Part shown: in pieces, positions 21,864 to 30,377 of the stretch
Layout: every line of letters starts with the position of its first letter
Numbering within the stretch: the first letter of the stretch is position 1
Assembly (NCBI GenBank): GCA_050694215.1
Contig: JBOGXB010000013.1
Span: 1 to 36,245 of the forward strand
Direction of reading: 5' to 3'
Length of the DNA stretch: 36,245 nucleotides
Source: JBOGXB01 sp050694215
GTDB taxonomy: Bacteria > Actinomycetota > CADDZG01 > WHSQ01
Program-made: the position numbers and the translations under genes
Notes under the pieces: model-generated
Databases searched by the model: none
What the model was told of the DNA's origin: nothing
What the model saw: the letters and a program-made list of their open reading frames with translations, nothing else

Positions 21864-23885
21864 TTGGCTCTACCTCTGCTTCTGGCAGGCCCGATCCTTC
21901 GTCGCGCGGAGCCGGAGAGAGTCTGTGTGTGGCTCGTGACCAGCTCGGCCGTGGCGATTGGCGCGCACGTGTTCTCAGTAGGTGCCGGAGAAGCCGGACA
22001 GAAGCCGATCGGGGCCGGCATCGCCGAGACAATCGCTCTCGGACAGCGCCTCTTCATTCATCTCGTGTCCATCCACCCGAACGAGGGATCGTTTCCTACG
22101 GACGAGCTACTCGCTTACGACATCGAGCTCAGAGACGACCGAGGCAGCAAAGGCTTGAAGGATCTCGGCCTGACCAAAGGAGACGCGGCGATCACGTACG
22201 AGGGGTTCTCTCTGCCGACGTTCTTCCTTCGGAGGCGAACGCCTGAGCTCACCTTGCTGCATGGGTCCTGTAGGGGACTCAGAGGGAAGGGTGAGGACGC
22301 GCTGGCATGCGGCGACAAGGTAGTGGCAAGCCATGTTCGCGATCTCTCCAAGCGGCCGAGCGCCCTCTTCCTGACTGGCGATCAGATCTACGGCGACGAC
22401 GTCTCGGGCCCACTGATCAAACATCTCACCACGTTGGGCAACGAGCTCTTGGGATGGGATGAGGATGGCTCCATCCCCGGCCTCCCGAAACTCTCTGAGA
22501 TCCCCGCATACGGCCGCAAGGAGATCGCTCAACAGGAGGTCAAGCTCACTTCGGACAAATGCAGGAACCACCTGATCGGCTTCGGGGAGTACGCGGCGAT
22601 GTATCTCACTGCGTGGAGCGAGACCTGGCCCAATCGCTTTCCGGAGTTCGAAGAGGCCGTAGCCGGTCTCGGCGCGGGGCGATTGAGGAAGATGCTTCTG
22701 CGACGCAAGTACAAGAAGGAGCTCGAAGCGATTCGAGTCACGCATGAGTCCTTGCCGAGGGTCCGGCGCCTTCTGGCAAACGTCCCCACGTACATGATCT
22801 TCGACGATCACGACGTCACGGACGACTGGAACCTCACCGAGGAGGTGCGACGCGGCATGAAGGACAGTCCGTCCGGCCGCCGTGTGGTGGCGAACGCTCT
22901 CGCCGCGTTCTGGGCGTTCCAGGCTTGGGGCAACCATCCTGAGGGCTTCGATGACTCCTTCAAGAAGACGGTTGCCGCCTATCTCACCCAGGACGCGGAC
23001 GTGGACGCGTCCACTTACGAGGAGGCCCTTTGGTCCGTCAAGGGGTGGTGGTACCACGCACCCACCAATCCGCCGGCGATCTGCATGGACACTCGTACCC
23101 AACGTGGTTACGACAGCCCCGGCGGTGCGCCTCGTCTATTGAGCGACGAGGGACTCCAATGGCTGAAAAAGACGGTCACGAGGTCCGGTTACGAGCGCGG
23201 TGACCCTTTGATCATCGTGTCACCGGTACCGGTGTTCGGGATAGAGCTTCAAGAACGACGACAGAAGTTCCTGGCGACGAAGATTCGAGCCACCAAGATC
23301 GATCTCGAGGCGTGGCACTCGAACCTGCGTGGCTTCGTGGAGCTCCAGAGGGTCCTGATCGGCGAGTTGGGACTGACCCATTGCTTGATCCTGTCGGGCG
23401 ACGTTCATTACGGATTCAATGCGACGGCGAGCTTTGAGACGCAGCACGGAAAGCTGCAAGCCGTACAGCTCGTCAGCAGCGCCCTGAGGCACGGGGAGAC
23501 CACGAGTGAGCTGTTGATGAATGCGCTCGGCCGGGCCGTCGGCCATGAGCAGAATCGACTCGGATGGGAAGAGCCACCCGATCTGGGCAGCTTCGCCCCT
23601 CTCAAGAAGAAGCTCATTCGCCGGGCCCCCAATCTCGACGAGTGGAACGGGGCCGAGCTCTCCTTTCTGGCGGAGCACCGCGTCCATCAGCTAGGGATCG
23701 AGGATCCACCGGACTACAAAGAGTCCAAGAGGTATGTTGCCCTGTCCGGAACGTCCTCGACGCTCGTGGGCGAGAACAACCTCGGATTAGTGAGTCTGCT
23801 GGGCCACGAAGTGACTCACACACACCTCACGAGCGACGCGAGAGAAGACCGGCCCAACCAAGCGACCATGCAGGTTTGGGCCTGA
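21864..23885 (+). CDS. PhoD-like metallophosphatase family protein
   Basis: 673-aa metallophosphoesterase of the PhoD/alkaline phosphatase D family. Metal-binding motifs in order: GSCR (135-138), LTGDQIYGDD (170-179), FDDHDVTDDW (around 313-322) and LSGDVHYG (510-517). Classic PhoD enzymes are Tat-exported phosphodiesterases; here the N-terminus shows no clear RR-type or Sec signal peptide, so this one may be cytosolic or use another route. The start is a TTG at 21864, 5 bp after the DUF6328 stop; it is weakly supported and an internal GTG could be used. The two genes are probably co-transcribed. Confidence 0.82.
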   Translation: MALPLLLAGPILRRAEPERVCVWLVTSSAVAIGAHVFSVGAGEAGQKPIGAGIAETIALGQRLFIHLVSIHPNEGSFPTDELLAYDIELRDDRGSKGLKDLGLTKGDAAITYEGFSLPTFFLRRRTPELTLLHGSCRGLRGKGEDALACGDKVVASHVRDLSKRPSALFLTGDQIYGDDVSGPLIKHLTTLGNELLGWDEDGSIPGLPKLSEIPAYGRKEIAQQEVKLTSDKCRNHLIGFGEYAAMYLTAWSETWPNRFPEFEEAVAGLGAGRLRKMLLRRKYKKELEAIRVTHESLPRVRRLLANVPTYMIFDDHDVTDDWNLTEEVRRGMKDSPSGRRVVANALAAFWAFQAWGNHPEGFDDSFKKTVAAYLTQDADVDASTYEEALWSVKGWWYHAPTNPPAICMDTRTQRGYDSPGGAPRLLSDEGLQWLKKTVTRSGYERGDPLIIVSPVPVFGIELQERRQKFLATKIRATKIDLEAWHSNLRGFVELQRVLIGELGLTHCLILSGDVHYGFNATASFETQHGKLQAVQLVSSALRHGETTSELLMNALGRAVGHEQNRLGWEEPPDLGSFAPLKKKLIRRAPNLDEWNGAELSFLAEHRVHQLGIEDPPDYKESKRYVALSGTSSTLVGENNLGLVSLLGHEVTHTHLTSDAREDRPNQATMQVWA

Positions 23886-23981
23886 CGAGTCGTTACGAGG
23901 TTATTTGGAGATTCGATCAGGAAGGCCGTAGATCAAACGCAAGGTCGAGATGTCCGCATCGGTGGCCGAACGCAGAGTCGG

Positions 23982-24659
23982 TCACGAGATTGGGTGGTCG
24001 ATGATGCGGCGTGCCGCGCCCTCGAGGTCGGGAGCCCGGATGTCCGGAGAGGAGAAGGTAACCGGATAGACGAGCTCTTTGCCCGAGATCCAGGCGGTTC
24101 TCAAGCCCGCTCGCGCCGCGCCGGCGATGTCCCACGCATGAGCCGCCACCATCCACAGCTCACCCGGCTCCCGTCGCCGGGCCATCTCGTAGACGGACGG
24201 GTGGGGCTTCGACACCCGGATCTCGTCGCATGAGAGGAGCGCGTCGAAGTGACGGTATAGCCCGGCTCCCTCGAGCAGGGTTGTGGTGATCTCCTTGCTG
24301 CCGTTGGTCAGCGCGAAGATCCTGAACCCTGCCTCGGTGAGGACTTGGATCGAGGCACCCGCTCCTTCGGCCGGATCCAGCTCCTTCAACGAGGCGATCA
24401 CGCGTTCGATCGCGGCATCGTCGTGTTCCACCTCCAGGGTCACGAGAGTTCTCGGCAGGGATGCCGCAAGGACGTCCCGTAGCGGCGCGTAGCCTCCCGC
24501 ATGGGATAGGGCGAAGAAGTCGCGCAGTGACCCCGCGAACCACATCTCCAGTGCGTGAGGGGGAGCTCCGAGTGCCTCGAGCCCATCGCGCGGACGCTCG
24601 AGAGTAAAGAGTGTTCCGATCACGTCGAAAGCAACGGTCCCCCTGCCGCCGTCTGCCAT
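23982..24659 (-). CDS. HAD-superfamily hydrolase (haloacid dehalogenase type II-like)
   Basis: 225-aa HAD enzyme. Motif I is VAFDVIGTLF with the nucleophile Asp; motif II is ALTNGS; motif III Lys is in SKPHPSVYEMA; motif IV is AAHAWDIAGA. This DxxGT/LTNGS/AHxWDxxGA set is that of 2-haloacid dehalogenases and relatives, though many members act on phosphates. ATG 24659 begins at the catalytic motif and has AAGGAT upstream. The open frame runs to 25205 antisense to the MoaB-like gene, but that part has no similarity. Convergent with the PhoD gene. Confidence 0.85.
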   Translation of the reverse strand: MADGGRGTVAFDVIGTLFTLERPRDGLEALGAPPHALEMWFAGSLRDFFALSHAGGYAPLRDVLAASLPRTLVTLEVEHDDAAIERVIASLKELDPAEGAGASIQVLTEAGFRIFALTNGSKEITTTLLEGAGLYRHFDALLSCDEIRVSKPHPSVYEMARRREPGELWMVAAHAWDIAGAARAGLRTAWISGKELVYPVTFSSPDIRAPDLEGAARRIIDHPIS

Positions 24660-24777
24660 GTGAGGGATCCTTCCCCGGTCTGGTGCTTCAACACGTCGTA
24701 TTCCGGCTGGCCCGATCGACTCGGACGGTAGGTCGAACTGTAAGGAAGGAATGTCCCCAGTGGGGGATGATCGCGTC

Positions 24778-25257
24778 ATGGCACATCGAGCCGCGGTCGT
24801 CACGGTTAGCGACGGCGTCGCGAGAGGGAAGCGACCGGACGAGTCGGGTGGGTTCGCAGTGGAGCTGCTGAGGGACAACGGCTTCGAGGTGCCGGACCAC
24901 TCGGTGGTTCCAGACGATGTCGACGTGATCGAGGGTGAGCTGCGTCGCCTCGTCGGCCTGGGGGTGGCTCTCGTCATCACGACCGGGGGTACCGGGTTGG
25001 GGCCCCGCGACGTCACCCCGGAAGCAACCAGGCGGGTCATCGACAGGGAAGCTCCAGGGCTCGCGGAGCTGATGAGACAGGCCGGTCTTGTCCACACTCC
25101 GATGGCGGCGCTATCGCGAGCGATCGTGGGATCGTTTGCATCCACACTCGTCGTGAACATTCCGGGCAGTCCCCGGGGGGTCCAGCAAAGCCTCGAGGCG
25201 CTCATGCCCGTGATCCCGCATGCACTCGATCTCCTCGCCGGTCGTACAGGCCATTAA
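24778..25257 (+). CDS. MoaB/MogA-family molybdopterin-binding protein
   Basis: 159-aa protein of the MoaB/Mog fold that adenylylates molybdopterin in Moco synthesis. VVTVSDGVARGKRPDESG at the N-terminus and VITTGGTGLGPRDVTPEA in the middle form the molybdopterin/ATP-binding signature; VVNIPGSPRGVQQSLEAL is the conserved C-terminal motif. MoaB and Mog cannot be told apart safely here. ATG 24778 starts the conserved region; an ATG at 24751 with an adjacent AAGGA would add nine residues. mobA lies 10 kb away in this window, so the organism probably makes bis-MGD-type cofactor. Confidence 0.88.
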   Translation: MAHRAAVVTVSDGVARGKRPDESGGFAVELLRDNGFEVPDHSVVPDDVDVIEGELRRLVGLGVALVITTGGTGLGPRDVTPEATRRVIDREAPGLAELMRQAGLVHTPMAALSRAIVGSFASTLVVNIPGSPRGVQQSLEALMPVIPHALDLLAGRTGH

Positions 25258-25285
25258 GTCTCAACGCCGCGCGCGCCTTATTGGT

Positions 25286-25331
25286 GTGCTGAGGCGGAGA
25301 GAGCCGCCGTCCCTTAGCGACGCCTCAGCAC
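25286..25331. repeat. 11-bp inverted repeat after the MoaB-like gene
   Basis: GTGCTGAGGCG (25286-25296) and CGCCTCAGCAC (25321-25331) are perfectly complementary with a 24-nt loop. It lies 28 bp after the stop and could end or stabilise the transcript; no T-run follows. Confidence 0.5.
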
Positions 25332-25365
25332 GCTCCACCTGCTCGTGCCGAGGGCCCGCGGACTT

Positions 25366-25401
25366 GTTACGGTAACGTAGGCTACGGCAACGTAACCGTA
25401 G
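25366..25401. promoter_or_regulatory. Operator-like repeat before the desaturase gene
   Basis: Two nearly identical 12-mers, TACGGTAACGTA (25368-25379) and TACGGCAACGTA (25383-25394), lie 15 bp apart, and the whole forms an imperfect palindrome with outer arms GTTACG (25366-25371) and CGTAAC (25391-25396). The extra CCGTAG at 25396-25401 mirrors CTACGG at 25382-25387. It ends 33 bp before the desaturase ATG and is a likely site for the TetR regulator encoded just downstream (inference). Confidence 0.6.
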
Positions 25402-25434
25402 AGAAAGAGTCCTTCAAACAAGGAGGTGGGCGGC

Positions 25435-26379
25435 ATGGATCGAGCTCACACGGTGGCCGTCGAGCGGCCTGTACCCGGAGTCGTGTCTCTCGGTCCCTCG
25501 GAAGCCAGGCTTCAGCGCGTCGCGATACTGATCCTCACGATCGGCCCCTTCGTCGGTTTCCTCGCGGCGATAGCGATTCTGTGGGGGCGAGGGGTGAGCG
25601 GGGTCGACCTGATCGTCTTCCTTGCCTTCTACATGGTCACAGGGCTGGGAGTGACGGTGGGGTACCACCGACTGCTTACCCACAGAAGCTTCCGCGCGTC
25701 CCGATCGGTCAGAGCGTTCTTTGCCGTTGCGGGTTCGCTGGCCATCGAGGGGTCGGTGATCAGCTGGGTAGCGGCACATAGGCGTCATCACGCCTTCGCG
25801 GACGTTGAGGGTGACCCACATTCACCTCATCTCGCCGAAGAGGAGGGGCTGGTGGGCGTGTTGAAGGGGCTGTGGCACGCTCATGTCGGGTGGCTCTTCG
25901 ACGAGGAAAAGACCTCGGTCGAGCGATGGGCACCAGACCTGCTCAAGGATCCCGTCATGAGACGGATCGATCGACTGTTCCCCCACCTGGCAGTTATCAC
26001 CCTCGTGCTTCCGGCCGTGGTCGGATTCGCTTTCACCGGCACCCTGTGGGGGGCGATTACCGCGTTCCTGTGGGCGGGATTGGCACGTGTCTTCCTGTTG
26101 CATCACATGACCTGGAGCGTCAACTCCATTTGCCATTACTTCGGAAAGCGGCCCTTCGAGACGACCGATCTGAGCACGAACAATTGGCCACTCGCTCTGC
26201 TTTCATTCGGGGAGTCCTGGCACAACAACCATCATGCATTCCCCACGGCGGCGATCCATGGTCTAGGCCGCTGGCAGCTGGACACGAGCGGACTGGTCAT
26301 CCGTGCTCTCGAACGCCTAGGTCTTGCGCGAGACGTGAAGCGCGTGACGCAGGAGCAAGTGATCAGCAAGACAGGGTAG
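25435..26379 (+). CDS. Membrane fatty-acid (acyl-CoA delta-9 type) desaturase
   Basis: 314-aa di-iron membrane desaturase introducing a double bond into a fatty acyl chain. Three histidine boxes are complete: HRLLTH (78-83), HRRHH (115-119) and HNNHH (263-267), plus HH in FLLHHMTW. Hydrophobic helices flank box 1 (ILILTIGPFVGFLAAIAIL, LIVFLAFYMVTGLGVTVGY) and lie between boxes 2 and 3. AGGAGG at 25421-25426 lies 8 nt before the ATG at 25435, which fixes the start. The operator-like repeat upstream and the TetR gene 36 bp downstream suggest repression that responds to acyl-CoA or lipid state. Confidence 0.92.
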   Translation: MDRAHTVAVERPVPGVVSLGPSEARLQRVAILILTIGPFVGFLAAIAILWGRGVSGVDLIVFLAFYMVTGLGVTVGYHRLLTHRSFRASRSVRAFFAVAGSLAIEGSVISWVAAHRRHHAFADVEGDPHSPHLAEEEGLVGVLKGLWHAHVGWLFDEEKTSVERWAPDLLKDPVMRRIDRLFPHLAVITLVLPAVVGFAFTGTLWGAITAFLWAGLARVFLLHHMTWSVNSICHYFGKRPFETTDLSTNNWPLALLSFGESWHNNHHAFPTAAIHGLGRWQLDTSGLVIRALERLGLARDVKRVTQEQVISKTG

Positions 26380-26415
26380 GTGGCTCTCCCCTCCTATCCT
26401 AGGAGGATGAGCAAC

Positions 26416-27036
26416 GTGAGGCAGACGCGCGTCCGCATGACCGGTCGTGAGCGACGTGAGCAGCTGCTCGAGATAGGCCGCGGGGTTTTCGCCGAGAAGG
26501 GCTACGAGGCCGCGTCGATAGAAGAGATCGCGCAGCGGGCGAGTGTATCCAAGCCAGTGGTTTACGAACACTTCGGAGGCAAGGAAGGCCTCTACGCGGT
26601 CGTCGTCGACCGAGAGGTCCGATCTCTGCTGGATCGCGTCACCGACGCCCTCGATGCCGATCATCCGCGCGTCAAGCTCGAGCAGGCTGCAAATGCATTC
26701 CTGAGCTACGTCCAGGAAGAGCCGGGAGGATTCCGCATCCTCTTACGAGATACGCCTGCCGTCAGCGGCAGCGGGACGTTCGCCAGCCTCATCGGGGATA
26801 TCGCCGCTCAGGTCGAGTATGTGCTCGAGGAAGAGTTCAAGGAACGCGGCTTCGACGTGAAGCTGGCTCCCCTCTATTCACGCGCCCTCGTCGGCATGAT
26901 TGCCCTGGTGGGTCAATGGTGGCTGGATGCAGAGAAGCCCAGTCGAGATGTGGTTGCCGCGCATCTCGTCAACGTCGCGTGGAATGGGCTCGGGCATCTC
27001 GATCGGAGCCCATCGCTACGTTCGTCGGAAGATTGA
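26416..27036 (+). CDS. TetR-family transcriptional regulator
   Basis: 206-aa regulator. The TetR N-terminal domain is clear: REQLLEIGRGVFAEKGYEAASIEEIAQRASVSKPVVYEHFGGKEGLY, with the recognition helix around SKPVVYEHFG. The C-terminal half is the variable ligand/dimer domain. An ATG at 26407 directly abuts AGGAGG (26401-26406), leaving no spacing, whereas GTG 26416 lies 9 nt after it, so GTG 26416 is the better start; it also keeps the whole DNA-binding domain. It probably regulates the desaturase gene upstream and perhaps itself. Confidence 0.85.
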   Translation: MRQTRVRMTGRERREQLLEIGRGVFAEKGYEAASIEEIAQRASVSKPVVYEHFGGKEGLYAVVVDREVRSLLDRVTDALDADHPRVKLEQAANAFLSYVQEEPGGFRILLRDTPAVSGSGTFASLIGDIAAQVEYVLEEEFKERGFDVKLAPLYSRALVGMIALVGQWWLDAEKPSRDVVAAHLVNVAWNGLGHLDRSPSLRSSED

Positions 27037-27065
27037 TCGTGGTCGAGTCACCGGAGGAGCGGGAG

Positions 27066-27455
27066 ATGGAGGTCATCAAGCGGCGGTCGCGGTCCGCCCC
27101 GCTGGAGTTTCAGTATCCGGAGAAGCGCGTTCGAGCGTTCTTCGCCGACACGGCGATCGCGGACAGCTCACGTGTGCTGCTGTTGCTCGAGCGGAGACAC
27201 CTGCCCGTCTATTACTTCCCGATGGATGACGTCCGCATGGAGCTCCTGAAGGAAACAGACAGGCACACCCACTGCCCTCGCAAGGGCGACGCTTCGTACT
27301 GGACCATCGAAGTCGGGGACCGGCGGTCTGAGAACGCCGCATGGTCGTACCTGGATCCGATCCCCAAGGCGTCCGAGATCAAGGGCTATGTGGCCTTCTA
27401 CGATGAGAGAGTCGACATCTACGTCGACGGAGAGCTGAAGTCCCGCTCAAAGTAG
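27066..27455 (+). CDS. DUF427 family protein
   Basis: 129 aa. Recognised as DUF427 by VRAFFADTAIADSSRVLLLLERRHLPVYYFP, followed by THCPRKGDASYW and AAWSYLDP; these match the conserved VxxxxGGxxVADSxxxxxLxExxxxPVYYxP and TxCPxKGxAxYW patterns. The biochemical function is unknown. ATG 27066 has GGAGG at 27053-27057, 8 nt upstream. It follows the TetR gene by 29 bp, so is probably co-transcribed, and converges on the GGT gene with one base between stops. Confidence 0.83.
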   Translation: MEVIKRRSRSAPLEFQYPEKRVRAFFADTAIADSSRVLLLLERRHLPVYYFPMDDVRMELLKETDRHTHCPRKGDASYWTIEVGDRRSENAAWSYLDPIPKASEIKGYVAFYDERVDIYVDGELKSRSK

Positions 27456-27456
27456 C

Positions 27457-29241
27457 TCACCGCCGGCGCTCGGAGCTCTCAACGAGCGCGCTTCCTCCTC
27501 CACGTCGCGACGGCTCGGCTGCCGCCTGGACGAGCCCACGGCGAAGGAACGCGATGCCGGTCGCCGCTCCGATCTCAGCCGTCTCTACGAACTGATGTCC
27601 GCGGTCTCGAAGAGCAGCCGCCTGGGGAGTGTTCAAGAACGTGGGCTCCGCCTGGGTCGTCGTCGTGTTCCGTTGCGACAGCCTGGGTGCCGCGATCGCT
27701 TCGGGAAGGCTCATCCGGAAATCGAATCGGTTGACGAGGATCTGCAGCACCGTCGTGATGATCGTCGACCCTCCCGGCGAGCCCACCGCTACGAGCGGCC
27801 GTCCGTCGCGTAGGACGATGGTTGGGCTCATCGAGCTCCGGGGACGCTTTCCTCCCTCGACGCGATTCGGGTGAGTCGTCGAGTCGAAGTTGAAGTCGGT
27901 GAGCTCGTTGTTGAGCAGGAAACCCCAGCCGGGGACGACAATGCCGTTACCGCCGGTCGATTCGATCGTAAAGGTGTACGAAACCACGTTACCCCACCGG
28001 TCGGAGACCGTCAGGTGCGTCGTCGAGGCCCCTCGGTTCACGGTCGCGGATGCACGAGCAGCGGACGGAGCCGAGTCTCCCTGATGCGGATATGGGTCTC
28101 CCGGATCCACGGGGCTCGTCGCGGCTTGCTCGGTAATCAGACCGCGCCGCTCGGCTGCGAAGCTGTTTGAGAGAAGACCCGCGAGGGGAACGTCGAAGAA
28201 GTCGGGATCGGCGAGGTAAGCGTTGCGGTCGGCGAACGAATAGCGCGACGACTCCAGATAATCGTGCAACGCCTCTTCGCGGTCGAGGCGGCTCATCCGG
28301 AACCCCTTGAGGATGTTGAGAGCCTCGCCCACGGTGGAGCCACCGCTCGAGGGAGGCCCCATGCCGAACACGTCGACGCCGCGGTAGCCGACCCTCGTGG
28401 GCTTCCGTTCCGGCGCGACGTAGGAAGCCACGTCGCTCGACGTCATCACTCCGGGACGCCAAGCGTGATTCGCATCTGGAGCGACCGGTGGGTGCCGGAC
28501 GGCTTCGGCCATGGCGTTGGCCACCGCGCCTCGATAGAAGCCCCTGGCTCCACGCCGCGCGATACGCGCATAGGTGTTGGCCAGATCAGGGTTGGTGAAC
28601 GTCGTGCCGACATCGCGCGGCGTTCCGTCTCTATCGAGATAGAGAGCGGCCGTGGAAGGAACGTCGTCGAAGAAATCGACGTTTCCCTGGGTCTGATCGA
28701 AGAACGTCTGGTCGATCTCGAATCCTTCGCGGGCGACCTGCCTTGCAGGCTGCAGCGCTTTCCTCAGCGACATGGTTCCGTATCGAGCCAGTGCTCTGCT
28801 CCAGCCGCGCACCGTCCCCGGTACACCCGCCGAGAGGCCGCTGAACCGGGCGTCGTCGAATGCCAGCGGAGCGCCGTTCTCGAAGAAAGACCGCGGGTGC
28901 ATCTCCTCAGGCGCCGTCTCTCGATGGTCGATCGTCGTGACGCTCTTGTCGCTCGCGCGGTAGATCACCATGAAGCCGCCGCCTCCGATGCCACACGAGA
29001 AGGGCTCGGTCACTCCAAGCACCGCCGCAGCGGCGACCGCTGCATCGACCGCGTTGCCCCCGGCCTTCAGGATCTCCATGCCCGCGTCGCTGGCCTCGAG
29101 ATCGACGGTTGCGATGGCTCCGCCCCTGCCAGTCGCCGTCGGCTGCTTGGTAGCCGCCAGCGTCGCGGTAGGCGTCATGATCGATGCGATGAACGCCGTG
29201 ATCAACAGGAGCGCGGCATGTGGTCGTGAGACGCGCAGCAT
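27457..29241 (-). CDS. ggt: Gamma-glutamyltranspeptidase
   Basis: 594-aa N-terminal-nucleophile hydrolase, probably secreted: MLRVSRPHAALLLITAFIAS... is a Sec-type signal peptide. Family features: LKAGGNAVDAAVAA (58-71), IGGGGFMV (85-92), HRETAP with R108, GPPSSGGST (295-303), the self-cleavage/catalytic Thr407 in ASTTHLTV (405-412), STGGNGIVVPG and GSPGGSTI. Known enzymes cleave or transfer gamma-glutamyl groups; since actinobacteria often lack glutathione, the natural substrate may be another gamma-glutamyl compound. ATG 29241 has GGGGGGAG just upstream; the frame to 29550 is longer but lies in the SGNH gene. The SGNH gene ends 34 bp upstream on the same strand. Confidence 0.92.
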   Translation of the reverse strand: MLRVSRPHAALLLITAFIASIMTPTATLAATKQPTATGRGGAIATVDLEASDAGMEILKAGGNAVDAAVAAAAVLGVTEPFSCGIGGGGFMVIYRASDKSVTTIDHRETAPEEMHPRSFFENGAPLAFDDARFSGLSAGVPGTVRGWSRALARYGTMSLRKALQPARQVAREGFEIDQTFFDQTQGNVDFFDDVPSTAALYLDRDGTPRDVGTTFTNPDLANTYARIARRGARGFYRGAVANAMAEAVRHPPVAPDANHAWRPGVMTSSDVASYVAPERKPTRVGYRGVDVFGMGPPSSGGSTVGEALNILKGFRMSRLDREEALHDYLESSRYSFADRNAYLADPDFFDVPLAGLLSNSFAAERRGLITEQAATSPVDPGDPYPHQGDSAPSAARASATVNRGASTTHLTVSDRWGNVVSYTFTIESTGGNGIVVPGWGFLLNNELTDFNFDSTTHPNRVEGGKRPRSSMSPTIVLRDGRPLVAVGSPGGSTIITTVLQILVNRFDFRMSLPEAIAAPRLSQRNTTTTQAEPTFLNTPQAAALRDRGHQFVETAEIGAATGIAFLRRGLVQAAAEPSRRGGGSALVESSERRR

Positions 29242-29275
29242 GAGACTCCCCCCTCTGTGGTTTCGTGGCGAAATG

Positions 29276-30013
29276 CTAAACGCGGAGCGCGATGCGCAGG
29301 ATGGGTTCTTCGATCGCCCGAGCCCACAGGGCATAACCCTCGGGACCGGGGTGGAAGAAGTCTTCACAGAAATAGCGACCGGGATCGCGGGCGAAGGCAT
29401 CGCCCACCGAGGCCCCGACATCGACAACGGCAACCCCGGCCGCCTCGGCCGTTCGACGGAGGCTGCGATTGATCGCCCGGCAGCGCGCCGCCACGAGATC
29501 CCTGAGAGGGCGCGGCAGCGCAGGGGCATCGAGCCTGGGTCCGAGAGCAACCACCGTTGTTACGTCCGCTCCCAACAAGGTCTCCAGGGCTTTCCTCAAT
29601 CCGGCCCTTAACCGGGGGAGTGGCGTGAGATGGATCGCGTCGTTTACGCCCACCCCGATCAGCACGATGTCCGGTCGCATCGAGGCCGCTTGGGGAGCCA
29701 GCTCGGCCGCGACGTCGGCCATCCGCACGCCCGAGCGGCCGAGGACGTCCAGGCTCACCGAGAGGTGCCGTCCCAGGAGGCGCGCGAGCAAGACTGGATA
29801 GGAGAGCGCACGTGACCCAGCCCCCACTCCGACCGACGTGCTGTCGCCGATCACGACGAGGTGAACGTGCTTGTCGCCGGCTCCGAAGCGCCCGTCCATC
29901 TCACCCGGGGCTGCATCGAAGAGGTAGTTGCGCCTGCGAGCGATCAACGCCTGACCAACCAGGACGCCAAGGCCACCGGCAAGACCAACGACTGCTCTGC
30001 GTGACGTGCGCAA
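29276..30013 (-). CDS. SGNH/GDSL-type esterase
   Basis: 245-aa lipase/esterase of the SGNH fold. VVIGDSTSVGVG gives the block I Ser58, GRSGVRMADV the block II Gly, GVGVNDAIHL the block III Gly-x-Asn-Asp, and DFFHPGPEGY the block V Asp/His. The N-terminus MRTSRRAVVGLAGGLGVLVGQALIA is a twin-arginine-like or membrane-anchor segment, so it may act at the cell surface. Start TTG 30013 has GGAGG 8 nt upstream. First gene of a probable two-gene transcript with ggt. Confidence 0.86.
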   Translation of the reverse strand: MRTSRRAVVGLAGGLGVLVGQALIARRRNYLFDAAPGEMDGRFGAGDKHVHLVVIGDSTSVGVGAGSRALSYPVLLARLLGRHLSVSLDVLGRSGVRMADVAAELAPQAASMRPDIVLIGVGVNDAIHLTPLPRLRAGLRKALETLLGADVTTVVALGPRLDAPALPRPLRDLVAARCRAINRSLRRTAEAAGVAVVDVGASVGDAFARDPGRYFCEDFFHPGPEGYALWARAIEEPILRIALRV

Positions 30014-30162
30014 GACGCCGGCCTCCCTAGATCCTCGATCTCGTTGGTCTCTAGCCTCTACGCAGCATTGCGGAGCGCTTCCGGAAATTCCAGCTCGTGT
30101 GTGCTCTCGTCACCCGGGTAAGTATTCCTGGTCGTACCTCGATCCGAACCAAAGGGATTCCA

Positions 30163-30363
30163 ATGACTACCGTGCCACCAGACCGAGCGACCGGAGGAAG
30201 AGATCCGGGCGGCGCGAACCGAGAGCGGCGTGATGGCCGCCAGAACGCTCTCGTCCACGAAGGGGCCTCACCGGATCGTGGCCAGGGCCATGACGGCAAC
30301 GCGGGAGCCGACGAGAAGGTGGAGGTCCTGGGCCCCGACGGAGCGCACCCACCGCGTGCCTAG
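30163..30363 (+). CDS. Possible small hydrophilic protein
   Basis: 66 codons from the ATG at 30163 with AAGGG 7 nt upstream. The product is rich in Gly, Arg, Asp and Asn, with no predicted helix or hydrophobic core, and I recognise no family. It is the only plausible gene in the 492 bp between the SGNH start and the aconitase start. It may be a disordered protein or chance; the ribosome site is the main support. Confidence 0.35.
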   Translation: MTTVPPDRATGGRDPGGANRERRDGRQNALVHEGASPDRGQGHDGNAGADEKVEVLGPDGAHPPRA

Positions 30364-30377
30364 CGAGATCCTCAGCC

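Noticed and set aside
24660..25205. Extension of the HAD hydrolase frame upstream of its ATG
   Set aside because: It is antisense to the MoaB-like gene, whose motifs are complete, and is Ser/Thr/Arg-rich without similarity.
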